Shown: piece by piece, positions 17,178 through 25,744 of the stretch
How the letters are laid out: every line of letters starts with the position of its first letter
Numbering within the stretch: position 1 is the first letter of the stretch
Assembly: GCA_021324305.1 (NCBI GenBank)
Contig: JAJPJI010000019.1
Span: 123,748-187,747 of the forward strand
DNA length: 64,000 bases
Reading direction: 5' to 3'
Source of the DNA: Gammaproteobacteria bacterium
GTDB taxonomy: Bacteria; Pseudomonadota; Gammaproteobacteria; DSM-16500
Notes under the pieces: generated by a model
The model's database searches: none
Told to the model about the DNA's origin: nothing
Seen by the model: only the letters and a program-made list of their open reading frames with translations
Translations under genes and position numbers: made by a program

Positions 17178-17717
17178 GTGCAAAGGACATGCCTTTCGAA
17201 ACTTCTTTCAATAATGCTTCTTGCTGCCCCCCTTGCTGCAAAAGCTCAGATATATGAAATCAGTGGATCGCCATACGACACAGAAGGCGCGCCCTTGCCA
17301 CAGTATATCAATACATCCGCTGAGAAAGTGATACTGGTCGATCCCAGGGAACATGCCTGGGGAGCGTATGAACGCAATGGCAAACTGAAACGCTGGGGAA
17401 TTGCCACTGCCGGAGGCGCAAAATGTGATGACTCAGATGACTCCTGCCATACAAAAGCAGGTGTTTTTCGTATTTACTCATTGGGTAACAGCAACTGCGT
17501 TTCGAACAAGTATGAGGGCGCTCCCATGCCTTACTGTATGTACTTTAGCGGCGGTGAGGCAATACATGGATCAAGTGATGTCCAATTTGAAAATATCAGT
17601 CATGGATGCGTACGTGTTCATATCGATGATGCGAAATGGCTAAGGTATCATTTTGTGGAAGGGCCGACAATGATCAATCATTTTCGGGGTACCAAGGTCA
17701 TTATTAAATCATATTAG
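17178..17717 (+). CDS. Periplasmic L,D-transpeptidase (YkuD family)
   Basis: Exported cysteine transpeptidase of 179 residues that would cross-link peptidoglycan or attach proteins to it. The catalytic motif HGCVRVH (Cys144 by this start) is intact, preceded by EAIHGSSD with the conserved His. A signal peptide covers about the first 22 residues and ends near AAKA. I choose the GTG at 17178: a perfect AGGAGG at 17165-17170 is seven bases from it but only one base from the in-frame ATG at 17172. Several other cysteines (CDDSDDSCH and NSNCVSN) lie in the catalytic domain. It stands alone between the Sel1 gene and the kinase-like gene. Confidence 0.85.
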   Translation: MQRTCLSKLLSIMLLAAPLAAKAQIYEISGSPYDTEGAPLPQYINTSAEKVILVDPREHAWGAYERNGKLKRWGIATAGGAKCDDSDDSCHTKAGVFRIYSLGNSNCVSNKYEGAPMPYCMYFSGGEAIHGSSDVQFENISHGCVRVHIDDAKWLRYHFVEGPTMINHFRGTKVIIKSY

Positions 17718-17775
17718 GGGAATTCAACCTGGTTACAGGAAGTCACTGGCTATTATTCATGTAAATCTGCACTCA

Positions 17776-17803
17776 TTTAATATTATCTTAATCTTGGTAT
17801 GTT
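17776..17803 (+). promoter_or_regulatory. PmrA-box-like direct repeat and promoter upstream of the kinase-like/phosphatase-like pair
   Basis: TTTAATATT at 17776-17784 and CTTAAT at 17787-17792 give two TTAA cores 11 bp apart, nearly matching the cTTAATatT-N2-cTTAAt consensus known for Legionella and Coxiella PmrA. TATGTT with an extended TGG at 17796-17803 is a possible -10 box. The gene starts about 80 bp downstream. Confidence 0.5.
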
Positions 17804-17881
17804 ACCTCATAAAGAAATAATTCGATTTTATGTAGCTCTAACCTGTTCCGATAATGACCCGATTGCATATGGGGGTATTGA

Positions 17882-19351
17882 ATGTCGTTACGATGGTTGT
17901 TTGATAGTTTCAAATCAAATGTTACAGTCCAGCCTTCCGCCATTAACGTGAAGGTTAATGATGAGGATTTTGTTGTTGTTCCAGCCGAAGAGTTTAATAT
18001 TGAGCAGGAATTTGAGTTAATAGAACCTCATCCAGCCTATAGTCAACCGATAGAAAAACTTAAATATGAGAAGTCAGATCCTGGATTAAGAAATTCATCT
18101 CACAAGGTAGTTAAGGGCATAGACTCAACGAATGACACAGAGAATTTCATAAAATTCAATGACAAGGAAGCAATGCTCTACGCAGAAGCTTTCATGAACC
18201 ATTTGTATAGTCTGTCACTTTTGTATGGCGTAGGACGCTGTTATGTGTGTTACGATGATTACGGCAAGCCCGTCGCACTTCGATCCAAGGCTATACCTGG
18301 ATTTGCTACCTTTAAGGAACACAAGCTGACTGCGGAACAATTATCAAATCCTGCCTACCGGCATCGATTCATCCGCATATTAGCTGTTATGTTCCGCATG
18401 CATGAGGATGATGCGCACTCCGGAAATATCACGACCAACTTGCAAGTGTTTGACGCAGATTGTGCATTTTGGGATGCGACATTCAAAATCAAGGGCGGAC
18501 GTCCTAATGTTGATAATCTCGGGACTTTGTTGAGCCGCAATCCTGAAACAGCATTTGCCCTGCATGAAGATGACATCACGCATTTTCCAAATATTACATA
18601 TGCGCTTCCGTGGTACTTTCCCAGTCTTGACGCGGTTGCGACATCGTATTTCAGTAATAATCCTTTTACGCCGGAAGAAACCAGGCTGGTCAAGGAACTG
18701 GAAAAGCATCCGGAGACATTGCAGATCTGCCTAGTGGAATTTCTTGACTGGATGCTAGACCTTTCACAGCGCTTCCCCTATCTGATTGGGCTTACCATAC
18801 CCAAAAATTGCAGTTACCAGGGCGAAAATCTGACTGAGCTATACTGCAAAAAGAACCGCGACATCAATGAAGAGTACTGGAAAATACTTCCGAAAATCCC
18901 GCAATTTCACGATTTTTTCAAGAAATCCTGCCTGACTATCACACAGGAACTCATGGTGAGATGCGAAATTCGAAATCGCCGTCTGGCAAATGACAAAAAA
19001 ATTCACCCTGGTCATGATAATGAATTCGAGCAAGCCATGTTGGATACACATCTGATCATCAAGCAAATAAATGAACTCATTGGAATGATTAATAGCCAGC
19101 AGATATTGGCATTTTCATGTTATGCAAGTCACTCGATATTTGTTTCGGGACGATCGACAGCAATTGACGAAATTGATGAGCAGACAGCAAAGCGTATGCG
19201 CGAAACTGCCAAACGGGTGGCTGATGAAATGATGATTTCTGAAGCCTCGCACGGAATTGATTCATGGGAAATATTTGGTTACAAGCGTGAGATAGATGCA
19301 TCAGGAGAGACTATCAACAAAACGGATAGGTTTATTAGTACCTTAAGCTGA
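17882..19351 (+). CDS. Effector-like protein with a lipid-kinase/HipA-like catalytic loop
   Basis: Protein of 489 residues, not assigned to a named family. The region 85-200 reads like a kinase core. A strand with a lysine (ENFIKF, K91) and a helix with a glutamate (AEAFMNHLY, E102) come first. A hinge-like SKAIPGF follows, and then HEDDAHSGNI (174-183), which matches the H-x-x-D-x-H-x-x-N catalytic loop of PI3/PI4-kinase and HipA-type kinases. FDADC (190-194) sits where the metal-binding Asp motif is expected. No signal peptide or membrane helix is seen. The next gene starts one base after its stop, so the two are surely co-transcribed. Kinase activity and export are inferences from these motifs; the substrate could be lipid or protein. 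Confidence 0.6.
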   Translation: MSLRWLFDSFKSNVTVQPSAINVKVNDEDFVVVPAEEFNIEQEFELIEPHPAYSQPIEKLKYEKSDPGLRNSSHKVVKGIDSTNDTENFIKFNDKEAMLYAEAFMNHLYSLSLLYGVGRCYVCYDDYGKPVALRSKAIPGFATFKEHKLTAEQLSNPAYRHRFIRILAVMFRMHEDDAHSGNITTNLQVFDADCAFWDATFKIKGGRPNVDNLGTLLSRNPETAFALHEDDITHFPNITYALPWYFPSLDAVATSYFSNNPFTPEETRLVKELEKHPETLQICLVEFLDWMLDLSQRFPYLIGLTIPKNCSYQGENLTELYCKKNRDINEEYWKILPKIPQFHDFFKKSCLTITQELMVRCEIRNRRLANDKKIHPGHDNEFEQAMLDTHLIIKQINELIGMINSQQILAFSCYASHSIFVSGRSTAIDEIDEQTAKRMRETAKRVADEMMISEASHGIDSWEIFGYKREIDASGETINKTDRFISTLS

Positions 19352-19352
19352 A

Positions 19353-21680
19353 TTGACTTTGCGGACCAGTCTTGCTGGCTGCAAATCGGATGATGTTTAT
19401 CATGTAATCGAGCTATTTCAGGGTACAGTCATGCACGAAAGACGAGGCGGCAAAAATGATATACTCGCTTTCATTATCAAAAGCATGGGCTCCAATGCCT
19501 GGCCCTCGGACCCGATTTCAAATGATGAATCATCAGATATCGAGATGGAGTCGGAACAGCTGGTTAGTCTTCTCTATAGACAAATCCTAAGTTTGCGCAT
19601 CAGTATTGACAAGCAGCACCAAATCCAATCCCGTATCATTCAGGGAAATATTTCCGGAAAAATCTGGGTGCGTTATGTGCGTCCAATGGAAACGTCTGGT
19701 TTTGAAATCAACAAGAAGAATATTACTGTATTCAATTATCTCAGAATTTTTTACGCCTATCTGCTGGCTGCGGTTGTGATATCCCGCATCCATCATTTTG
19801 ATAATCAGGCAGTCATAAAATCGATTTATCATGTAAAACACATCATCTCGGATCTGTTTTATTCCATGCTGGATTCGACTGACGAAGATGTGATGTTGAG
19901 GATTCTTTCAGAAGGTAAAGGATATCTGGTGTTGGGCTTGCATGCTTTCAGTGAGGGACTGGATACAAAATCCATTAATCTGATGCTTGACCAGGCAAAA
20001 GACTGGGTAGCAATGGAAGAGCCGTCGATGCCTGTTGTGACGATGATTGAAACAGGCGAAATACTGCGCAAAAAGCGTATTGTCATTATTGATGAGCCCT
20101 GTGTTCAGCTGACTGATGAACAAAAAAACCAGTTTACGGATCTCGAAAGCAGGCAATGGTATCGTGATTTGGGCTCTTTCCATCAGAAACTGGTTTTGTA
20201 TTACCGCAATCAGATTTTGGCAGGCAGTTGCGTCATACCAAGCCAGCTGCGCGCAATTATTCCCCTCTGCAAGAATGCGTATAAACAAACAGTGATGATT
20301 CAGGCAGACGGACAGGAATTCAAGGAATTGAATTCCTATTATCATTCGGCAACGGCAGCCTATGTGAGTCACAAAGACAACCAAATGACTGTTAATTTGA
20401 CCCGATTGAATCTCTTACAGAAAAAAATGAATGCCAACGCAGACGCCATGGTAATGATTTGTTTGAATAGCCGCTACGGAGATAACATCGTCGGCACGTA
20501 TGAATGGCTGGCTGGTCGTCAATATGTTGCTGATGATAGTGAAATTATCAGGCTTACCCAGGAGGCTGCAAGGCAACTGTCAGACGGCAGGATATACCAT
20601 GCCAAGATTTGTCTGAATGGTTTCAGGATGCTTGAATACAACGATTACGCAGGCATCAACCAGTTGATTGAGTTCATGAAGGATAATGTGAGCCGGCTTG
20701 ATCCCAGCCTGCCCAGCGTCGTTAAATTACAGGAATTAATTCGCAGAATCATGCAATATGAGTGGGAATTCACAGTGATCGATTACAATGTGAAAGGGCT
20801 GGATATCATTTTTAACCTGACCCAGGCTGCTTGCCTGAACAATCAGATTGTACAGGAATATCCTGATAGGGACTTAAAACGGTTGGCGGTCTGTTTTGGC
20901 TGTGCAAGTGGTGAAAACCGTACCGGCATTGCCTTTTATCATAATATTTGTCTATCCATTCTGGATTATTACCAGGATGAATCATCAAAAATGCAAGCTG
21001 ATGCTTTGAGAAAATATGTCTTTGATCTGATTGCGTACTCACAGCACACATTGGTGATGACCGGTCATCAGGGAAATACATTCGGGACAGAAGGGATCAG
21101 GGATAAATCAAGCGGAACATTTAAAAAAGATCATCCAAAATGCCAGCTGGTGACCAAGTCATCGGATATAAAGGCGCTGCCTGCTACAGATGCCAACTTT
21201 AACCGGCTGATAAATTCCTTAAATATGGGAATGACTGTCGCGGAGAAAAATCCACTACTGAAAAATTTTTTATACTATTCTCGTCAGCTTGTACTGGAGG
21301 CGGAAAACCAGCGGGAAGGTATCATATTTATCGGAAATAAGGGCCGTCGTGCTTGTATCGATGTTTTAAGCGCAGTTTCTGATGTGTTAAAGCACTCTTC
21401 AGATAAAAACATGCTGGAGAATTTTTCTCTTCTCCAGGAAAAATTTTCAGCCCTGATGAACTCACATGAATCGCCTTTGCCAGATAGTTTTACTGTATTG
21501 AACACGCTATTGTCAAAACTGGCAGTGGAAGCCAACAATCTCAAAAAAATTTTCCTGACCGATGCATTGAAGACGCAGGGGATATTTAAATCTGACAGGC
21601 AGCCGGGAAATTCAGCAGCGTTACAGTCTCCTGTTGCTGCCGTACGGCCAGGCAACCCTGATCATATCATCAATGGATAA
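19353..21680 (+). CDS. Effector-like CX5R phosphatase, phosphoinositide-phosphatase-like
   Basis: Protein of 775 residues starting at a TTG one base after the preceding stop; an ATG at 19431 is an alternative start. The key feature is FGCASGENRTG (Cys517 to Arg523), a complete C-x5-R phosphate-binding loop ending RTG. This resembles the CKSGKDRTG loops of bacterial phosphoinositide phosphatases (SopB/IpgD, and SidF/SidP of Legionella). About 50 residues later GHQGNTFGTEGIRDKSSG recalls the conserved segment after the loop in those effectors. An upstream RDLGSFHQKLVLYY region with SQLRAIIP follows the same pattern. The two lysines of CKSGKDRT are replaced (A and E/N), so substrate preference may differ. 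Co-transcription with a kinase-like protein is notable. Confidence 0.65.
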   Translation: MTLRTSLAGCKSDDVYHVIELFQGTVMHERRGGKNDILAFIIKSMGSNAWPSDPISNDESSDIEMESEQLVSLLYRQILSLRISIDKQHQIQSRIIQGNISGKIWVRYVRPMETSGFEINKKNITVFNYLRIFYAYLLAAVVISRIHHFDNQAVIKSIYHVKHIISDLFYSMLDSTDEDVMLRILSEGKGYLVLGLHAFSEGLDTKSINLMLDQAKDWVAMEEPSMPVVTMIETGEILRKKRIVIIDEPCVQLTDEQKNQFTDLESRQWYRDLGSFHQKLVLYYRNQILAGSCVIPSQLRAIIPLCKNAYKQTVMIQADGQEFKELNSYYHSATAAYVSHKDNQMTVNLTRLNLLQKKMNANADAMVMICLNSRYGDNIVGTYEWLAGRQYVADDSEIIRLTQEAARQLSDGRIYHAKICLNGFRMLEYNDYAGINQLIEFMKDNVSRLDPSLPSVVKLQELIRRIMQYEWEFTVIDYNVKGLDIIFNLTQAACLNNQIVQEYPDRDLKRLAVCFGCASGENRTGIAFYHNICLSILDYYQDESSKMQADALRKYVFDLIAYSQHTLVMTGHQGNTFGTEGIRDKSSGTFKKDHPKCQLVTKSSDIKALPATDANFNRLINSLNMGMTVAEKNPLLKNFLYYSRQLVLEAENQREGIIFIGNKGRRACIDVLSAVSDVLKHSSDKNMLENFSLLQEKFSALMNSHESPLPDSFTVLNTLLSKLAVEANNLKKIFLTDALKTQGIFKSDRQPGNSAALQSPVAAVRPGNPDHIING

Positions 21681-21700
21681 AGAGGCGAGCTACTCATTAC

Positions 21701-21729
21701 TTCACCTGTACTTTTTTCATCTGTATAAT
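21701..21729 (+). promoter_or_regulatory. Sigma-70-type promoter of the aminoethylphosphonate operon
   Basis: TTCACC (21701-21706), a 17-bp spacer and a perfect TATAAT (21724-21729), 35 bp before the first start codon of the operon. Confidence 0.55.
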
Positions 21730-21764
21730 GCAGGCATTTTAGCCCGCATATTAAGGATAGCGTA

Positions 21765-23099
21765 ATGAAGGGAATGGAACCGCCGCACACACGGTCTGTC
21801 AGCGTACTTTGTTCTTTAGGACTATTCATTGCCGGTTATATTTTTTATAGTTCTTCCCTGATCGAGTCTTTTTACGCCAGCGAATTTCACCTGACAAGCT
21901 GGCAAATCGGGATGGCGCAATCATCAGTCCCGTTAGGTGCCATGCTGGGAGCGGTGCTGGCGGGCAGATTGGCAGATTTGGTCGGAAGGCACCGCCTGTT
22001 GGTCTCAAATTTCCTGATACTGGTCGTGACGGCGATTCTTGGCGCTTTATCATTTGATTTTTATTCGCTTTGTCTGTCGCGAATCATGAGTGGTTGTCTT
22101 GCGGGAACGCTTTATCCGCTATGTGCCGCATACCTCACAGAAATGACAGCAGAAGCTTCGGTTGCCCGTCAGTCCGCTATTTTGATGTTTATTAATTGCC
22201 TGGCGGCACCGGTGGCATGTATTGTGGCAATTATTTTGTCCTGCCTGTATCCGGAACATGTTTTATGGCGCATGATCACTATATGTTATGCGGTTCCATC
22301 TTTGGCAGCTTATCTGCTATCCAAAAAACTGCCTGAAAGCCGGGAGTGGCTTTCAGCTGCCGAAGAAAAAGCGTCTTGTGCAGGTTCCGGGACGAATCCG
22401 GTGCCGAATATTTCGGTCGGCTTGAAGATACTTTTTAGTCAATCATATCGAAACGTGACAGTTTGTTTGCTTGGTGCCTGGTTTTTAATGGACATCGCTT
22501 ATTATGGAATTAATTTTTTTGTTCCCTATTTACTGCAAGTGATAGAGATCAAATCATTTTCTGCCAGTTTCAATCATCAGTTTCATTCTGTGTTAAGCAA
22601 TGAGACGATATGGGGTACGTTTATCATCAATATTTTTTTCATGCTGGGTGCATTGAGTGCGATTTTCATTGTAGAAAAAGTAAATTTGATTCAGTTGCAA
22701 AAATATGGCTTTTTATTCGCGAGTATCAGTTTGTTCCTGCTGGCGGGATATTTCTACAGCGGCTTGCAATATAACTATGCAGTGATTGTTCTCTTTGTCG
22801 TATTTAATTTTGCGCTTAACCTTGGGCCGGATGTTACGACTTATTTGTTATCAGCAACATCGTACCCCGTCGAGATCCGGGGTTCGGGGCATGGCATGAA
22901 TGCCGGTTTTGCGAAATTTGGTTCATTTCTTGGCGTTTTGTTATTGCCCAGGTTACAGGATCTCTGGGGATATCAGTTTGTTATTCTTCTTCTTTCCATG
23001 TTGTTATTCACAGCATATATTTTGAGTATTCAATTAGCCAAAGTGCTTTCAAGCGATGATAAAATGACGGAGGCAGCAGTTATTTATGAAACAAATTGA
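21765..23099 (+). CDS. MFS transporter of the phosphonate operon
   Basis: Major facilitator of 444 residues with twelve hydrophobic helices, inner membrane. The helix 2-3 loop reads GRLADLVGRHRLLV, the classical MFS motif. The end of helix 11 has EIRGSGHGMNAGFAKFGSFLG, as in metabolite:H+ symporters of the sialate/benzoate type. AAGGAT precedes the ATG. Its stop overlaps the start of phnX by 14 bases, implying translational coupling. The position strongly suggests uptake of 2-aminoethylphosphonate or a related phosphonate. Known importers for this compound are mostly ABC types, so an MFS carrier would be a less common solution. The substrate is inferred. Confidence 0.8.
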   Translation: MKGMEPPHTRSVSVLCSLGLFIAGYIFYSSSLIESFYASEFHLTSWQIGMAQSSVPLGAMLGAVLAGRLADLVGRHRLLVSNFLILVVTAILGALSFDFYSLCLSRIMSGCLAGTLYPLCAAYLTEMTAEASVARQSAILMFINCLAAPVACIVAIILSCLYPEHVLWRMITICYAVPSLAAYLLSKKLPESREWLSAAEEKASCAGSGTNPVPNISVGLKILFSQSYRNVTVCLLGAWFLMDIAYYGINFFVPYLLQVIEIKSFSASFNHQFHSVLSNETIWGTFIINIFFMLGALSAIFIVEKVNLIQLQKYGFLFASISLFLLAGYFYSGLQYNYAVIVLFVVFNFALNLGPDVTTYLLSATSYPVEIRGSGHGMNAGFAKFGSFLGVLLLPRLQDLWGYQFVILLLSMLLFTAYILSIQLAKVLSSDDKMTEAAVIYETN

Positions 23100-23877
23100 A
23101 GCGGTAATTTTTGATTGGGCAGGGACAACAGTTGATTATGGATGTATGGCGCCGATTCATGCCATGATTGAAGCATTCAAATCCAAGGAGGTGATAGTTA
23201 CATTGGATGAAATTCGCAAACCAATGGGAATGCTTAAACTTGATCATATCGAGGCAGTGCTGAATATGGATAGAGTCAGGACACGATTTAATCAGGTCCA
23301 TGGCAGGCAGTATGATCAAACTGATATTGAAATTATTTATAATTATTTTGAAAGCAAGATTTTTAAAATTTTGCACCAGCACACAAAGCTTATCGACGGC
23401 CTGCTTGAAGTGCAAACCCACTTGCGTAAACGGGATATAAAAATTGGCTCAACCACGGGATATACGACCGAAATGATAAAAATCGTCGCGGACGGTGCGG
23501 CAAGCCAGGGATATTTGCCTGACACGGTTGTTGCCGCGGATCAAGTCCAGCGCGGCCGGCCATACCCGTATATGATGTATCAAAATATGACGCTGCTTGA
23601 GGTTCAAAACATTAATCAGGTTGTCAAGGTTGGTGACACCATTGTGGATATCCAGGAAGGAATCAACGCGGGCTGCTGGTCAGTGGGTGTGGTGAAAGGC
23701 GGCAGTATGCTCGGAATGAGTGAGGAAGAAACGGCGAAAATGGAAGCAGGTGAACTTACTCAGAGAGTCAGGCAGATCAGATATGAAATGCTTGCCGCCG
23801 GTGCCGATTACGTGATTGATTCATTGCATGAATTGCCCTGGGTGATCGATCTTATTCAGCAAAAAATAAATCATTAA
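23086..23877 (+). CDS. phnX: Phosphonoacetaldehyde hydrolase (phosphonatase)
   Basis: HAD-superfamily enzyme of 263 residues that breaks the C-P bond of phosphonoacetaldehyde to give acetaldehyde and phosphate. The HAD nucleophile motif is FDWAGTTVDYG (Asp10, with Ala12 in the second position, as is typical of phosphonatase). Lys51 in RKPMGMLKLDHI is the Schiff-base lysine of the cap domain. The C-terminal KVGDTIVDIQEGINAGCW motif is diagnostic. It overlaps the transporter gene and precedes phnW by 18 bp. Together they convert 2-aminoethylphosphonate to acetaldehyde plus phosphate and alanine. Length and motifs are complete. Confidence 0.95.
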   Translation: MKQIEAVIFDWAGTTVDYGCMAPIHAMIEAFKSKEVIVTLDEIRKPMGMLKLDHIEAVLNMDRVRTRFNQVHGRQYDQTDIEIIYNYFESKIFKILHQHTKLIDGLLEVQTHLRKRDIKIGSTTGYTTEMIKIVADGAASQGYLPDTVVAADQVQRGRPYPYMMYQNMTLLEVQNINQVVKVGDTIVDIQEGINAGCWSVGVVKGGSMLGMSEEETAKMEAGELTQRVRQIRYEMLAAGADYVIDSLHELPWVIDLIQQKINH

Positions 23878-23895
23878 CAAGGACAGGATATAAAT

Positions 23896-25032
23896 ATGTT
23901 ACTTGAAGATATCGAGAATCCCTATATTTTATTGACACCCGGTCCGCTTTCCACCAGCCCATCCGTACGCGCGGCAATGTGGTATGACTCATGCACCTGG
24001 GACCATGATTATAAAAATATTGTTTCTGAAATCAGAGCCAGGTTGCTGGCGAATGCTGGCTGTCACCCTGATGAATACACGACTGTTTTGATGCAGGGTA
24101 GCGGAACTTTTGGTGTGGAATCGGTTCTGGGATCTTCCGTAAACAGGAAAGATCATCTGCTGCTGATATTGGTGAACGGGGTTTATGGCAGACGCATGGT
24201 GGAAATAGCAAAGATCCTTGAATTGCCTCATCTTGTTTATGAGGTATCAGAGAATGAAACCTTTGATCCTGCCGTACTGCGCGATATTGTACATACAAAT
24301 AAAATGATCACGCATCTTGCTATTGTTCATTGCGAAACAACAACTGGAATCCTGAATGACCTGAAACACGTTTCCGATCTTGCGCGTGAAGCGGGTTTAT
24401 ATTTTATTGTTGACGCAATGAGTAGTTTCGCAGGAATTGAATTTGATATTGCTGATCTTGATATCGATTTTTTGGTGAGTTCTGCCAATAAGTGCATTCA
24501 GGGTGTTCCGGGTTTTTCTTTTGTCATCTGTAAAAAGTCAGCGCTAAATGAATTATGCGAGCATAATGCCAAGTCCCTGTCGTTGCACCTGTATGATCAG
24601 TGGAAGGAAATGGAAAGAGATCCGGGTAAATGGCGATATACTTCGCCCACGCATGTTGTCCTTGCATTTAAACAGGCATTGCTTGAATTAGAACGTGAAG
24701 GCGGAATAGCGGCGCGGGCGCGTCGGTACCGGGACAATCAGCTGCTTTTGTCGGAGGGGATGGCATCGTTAGGCTTTGAAGCATATATTGCGCCTCGTTT
24801 GCAATCACCGATTATTACGTCATATCTTGAGCCTGACCTGGTTCCGCATACAAAACAGAAGTTTATTTTTTCTGATTTCTATCAATATCTGAAATCCAGT
24901 GGCTTTGTCATTTATCCTGGTAAAATCACACATAGAAACTCATTCAGAATTGGAACAATAGGTCATTTGTTTCCTGATGATGTTGTCAGGTTTCTGGATA
25001 ATGTCGAATCATTTATCGATGAATGTGAATGA
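23896..25032 (+). CDS. phnW: 2-aminoethylphosphonate--pyruvate transaminase
   Basis: PLP-dependent fold-I aminotransferase of 378 residues that moves the amino group of 2-aminoethylphosphonate to pyruvate, giving phosphonoacetaldehyde for PhnX. The N-terminus LLTPGPLSTSPSVRAAM and the motif GSGTFGVESVLGS are typical. The PLP lysine is K199 in SSANKCIQGVPG, and the cofactor aspartate lies in IVDAMSSFAG. The CTWDHDYKNIV segment near residue 33 is a PhnW hallmark. AAGGA lies upstream of the ATG. It is the last gene of the operon and is followed by a hairpin terminator. Aminoethylphosphonate is a component of lipids in protozoa and invertebrates, so it could be a host-derived phosphorus source. 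Confidence 0.95.
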   Translation: MLLEDIENPYILLTPGPLSTSPSVRAAMWYDSCTWDHDYKNIVSEIRARLLANAGCHPDEYTTVLMQGSGTFGVESVLGSSVNRKDHLLLILVNGVYGRRMVEIAKILELPHLVYEVSENETFDPAVLRDIVHTNKMITHLAIVHCETTTGILNDLKHVSDLAREAGLYFIVDAMSSFAGIEFDIADLDIDFLVSSANKCIQGVPGFSFVICKKSALNELCEHNAKSLSLHLYDQWKEMERDPGKWRYTSPTHVVLAFKQALLELEREGGIAARARRYRDNQLLLSEGMASLGFEAYIAPRLQSPIITSYLEPDLVPHTKQKFIFSDFYQYLKSSGFVIYPGKITHRNSFRIGTIGHLFPDDVVRFLDNVESFIDECE

Positions 25033-25046
25033 GCAGGTGTTCCCTG

Positions 25047-25081
25047 TGAGCCTGTCCCATTAATTTTTCGGGACGGGCTCA
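25047..25081. terminator. Hairpin terminator between convergent phnW and lipoprotein genes
   Basis: A 12-bp stem with one G-T pair (TGAGCCTGTCCC at 25047-25058 with GGGACGGGCTCA at 25070-25081). It lies 14 bp past phnW and 40 bp past the convergent lipoprotein gene, so it can serve both. Confidence 0.65.
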
Positions 25082-25121
25082 TTCTGAACGGTCTTGCTTG
25101 GCTGGCCAAGCCTGCAATGAA

Positions 25122-25523
25122 TTAGCTGGCATTGCTTGCAGTGTTTGAGTTACTGGCTGGATTGTTCCTGGTTTTGGTCTTGTTGGCGCCGTTGGCGGAA
25201 TTGCTGTTGTCGGATGAGGTATTGTCTGTATCGACAGTGCCTGGTTTGTTTCCTGTGATTGTGTCAGCCGCCTTGTTTGTGTTTGAAGAAGACTTGCTGT
25301 CTTTGTTGTTATTGCCAGTCAGTTCACTGCTGGTAAATGGTACTTCCAGTCCGACTTGTTCGCCGCGAGTAAAATGCTGGCGGGCATGTCTGACTTTTGT
25401 TGGTGAACTTGTGCTCAGCGCCTGATCTGATTGATACGAATCGGTTGAGTCATACATATTAGAGCACCCGGATAACACACCCATGGAAAGAAAGGTGGTA
25501 AAGGCAAAAACATGCAGCTTCAT
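25122..25523 (-). CDS. Small Asn/Ser/Thr-rich lipoprotein
   Basis: Predicted lipoprotein of 133 residues. The signal peptide MKLHVFAFTTFLSMGVLSGC ends in a good lipobox (VLSG-C). The start at 25523 is chosen because AAGG is nine bases upstream; the in-frame ATG at 25532 abuts that site. The first 60 mature residues are mixed. The last 70 are low-complexity, dominated by Asn, Ser, Thr, Asp and Lys, and end NPASNSNTASNAS, probably disordered. No family is recognised. It is divergent from the J-domain gene, sharing a 220-bp intergenic region with repeated TTAA sites. Location in the outer membrane is expected because residue +2 is Ser, not Asp. Confidence 0.7.
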   Translation of the reverse strand: MKLHVFAFTTFLSMGVLSGCSNMYDSTDSYQSDQALSTSSPTKVRHARQHFTRGEQVGLEVPFTSSELTGNNNKDSKSSSNTNKAADTITGNKPGTVDTDNTSSDNSNSANGANKTKTRNNPASNSNTASNAS

Positions 25524-25606
25524 GACAAACATCCTTTTATTTATATTAGTCCCTTAAAATAGTTTATACGAAGATTTGCGGGGAACCAAACGGGAATTTC
25601 TCCTTG

Positions 25607-25687
25607 ATTAATGAAATCTTAAGATAGCATTAAGGGTTTATATGCTCCGACAAGATTGTTATAAAAATGCTTGTCTTGTCATATAAT
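25607..25687 (+). promoter_or_regulatory. Triple TTAA repeat and promoter upstream of the J-domain gene
   Basis: Three TTAA tetramers at 25608, 25619 and 25630 are spaced exactly 11 bp, one helical turn apart. A perfect TATAAT lies at 25682-25687, about 58 bp before the start codon. A second possible -10 (TATATG) lies just after the third TTAA. The repeats could also serve the divergent lipoprotein gene. Confidence 0.45.
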
Positions 25688-25744
25688 GCTTTATTAAATT
25701 AGTCATTAAATTATTTCCAGTTTTCACACATAAGGCAGGCAAAA

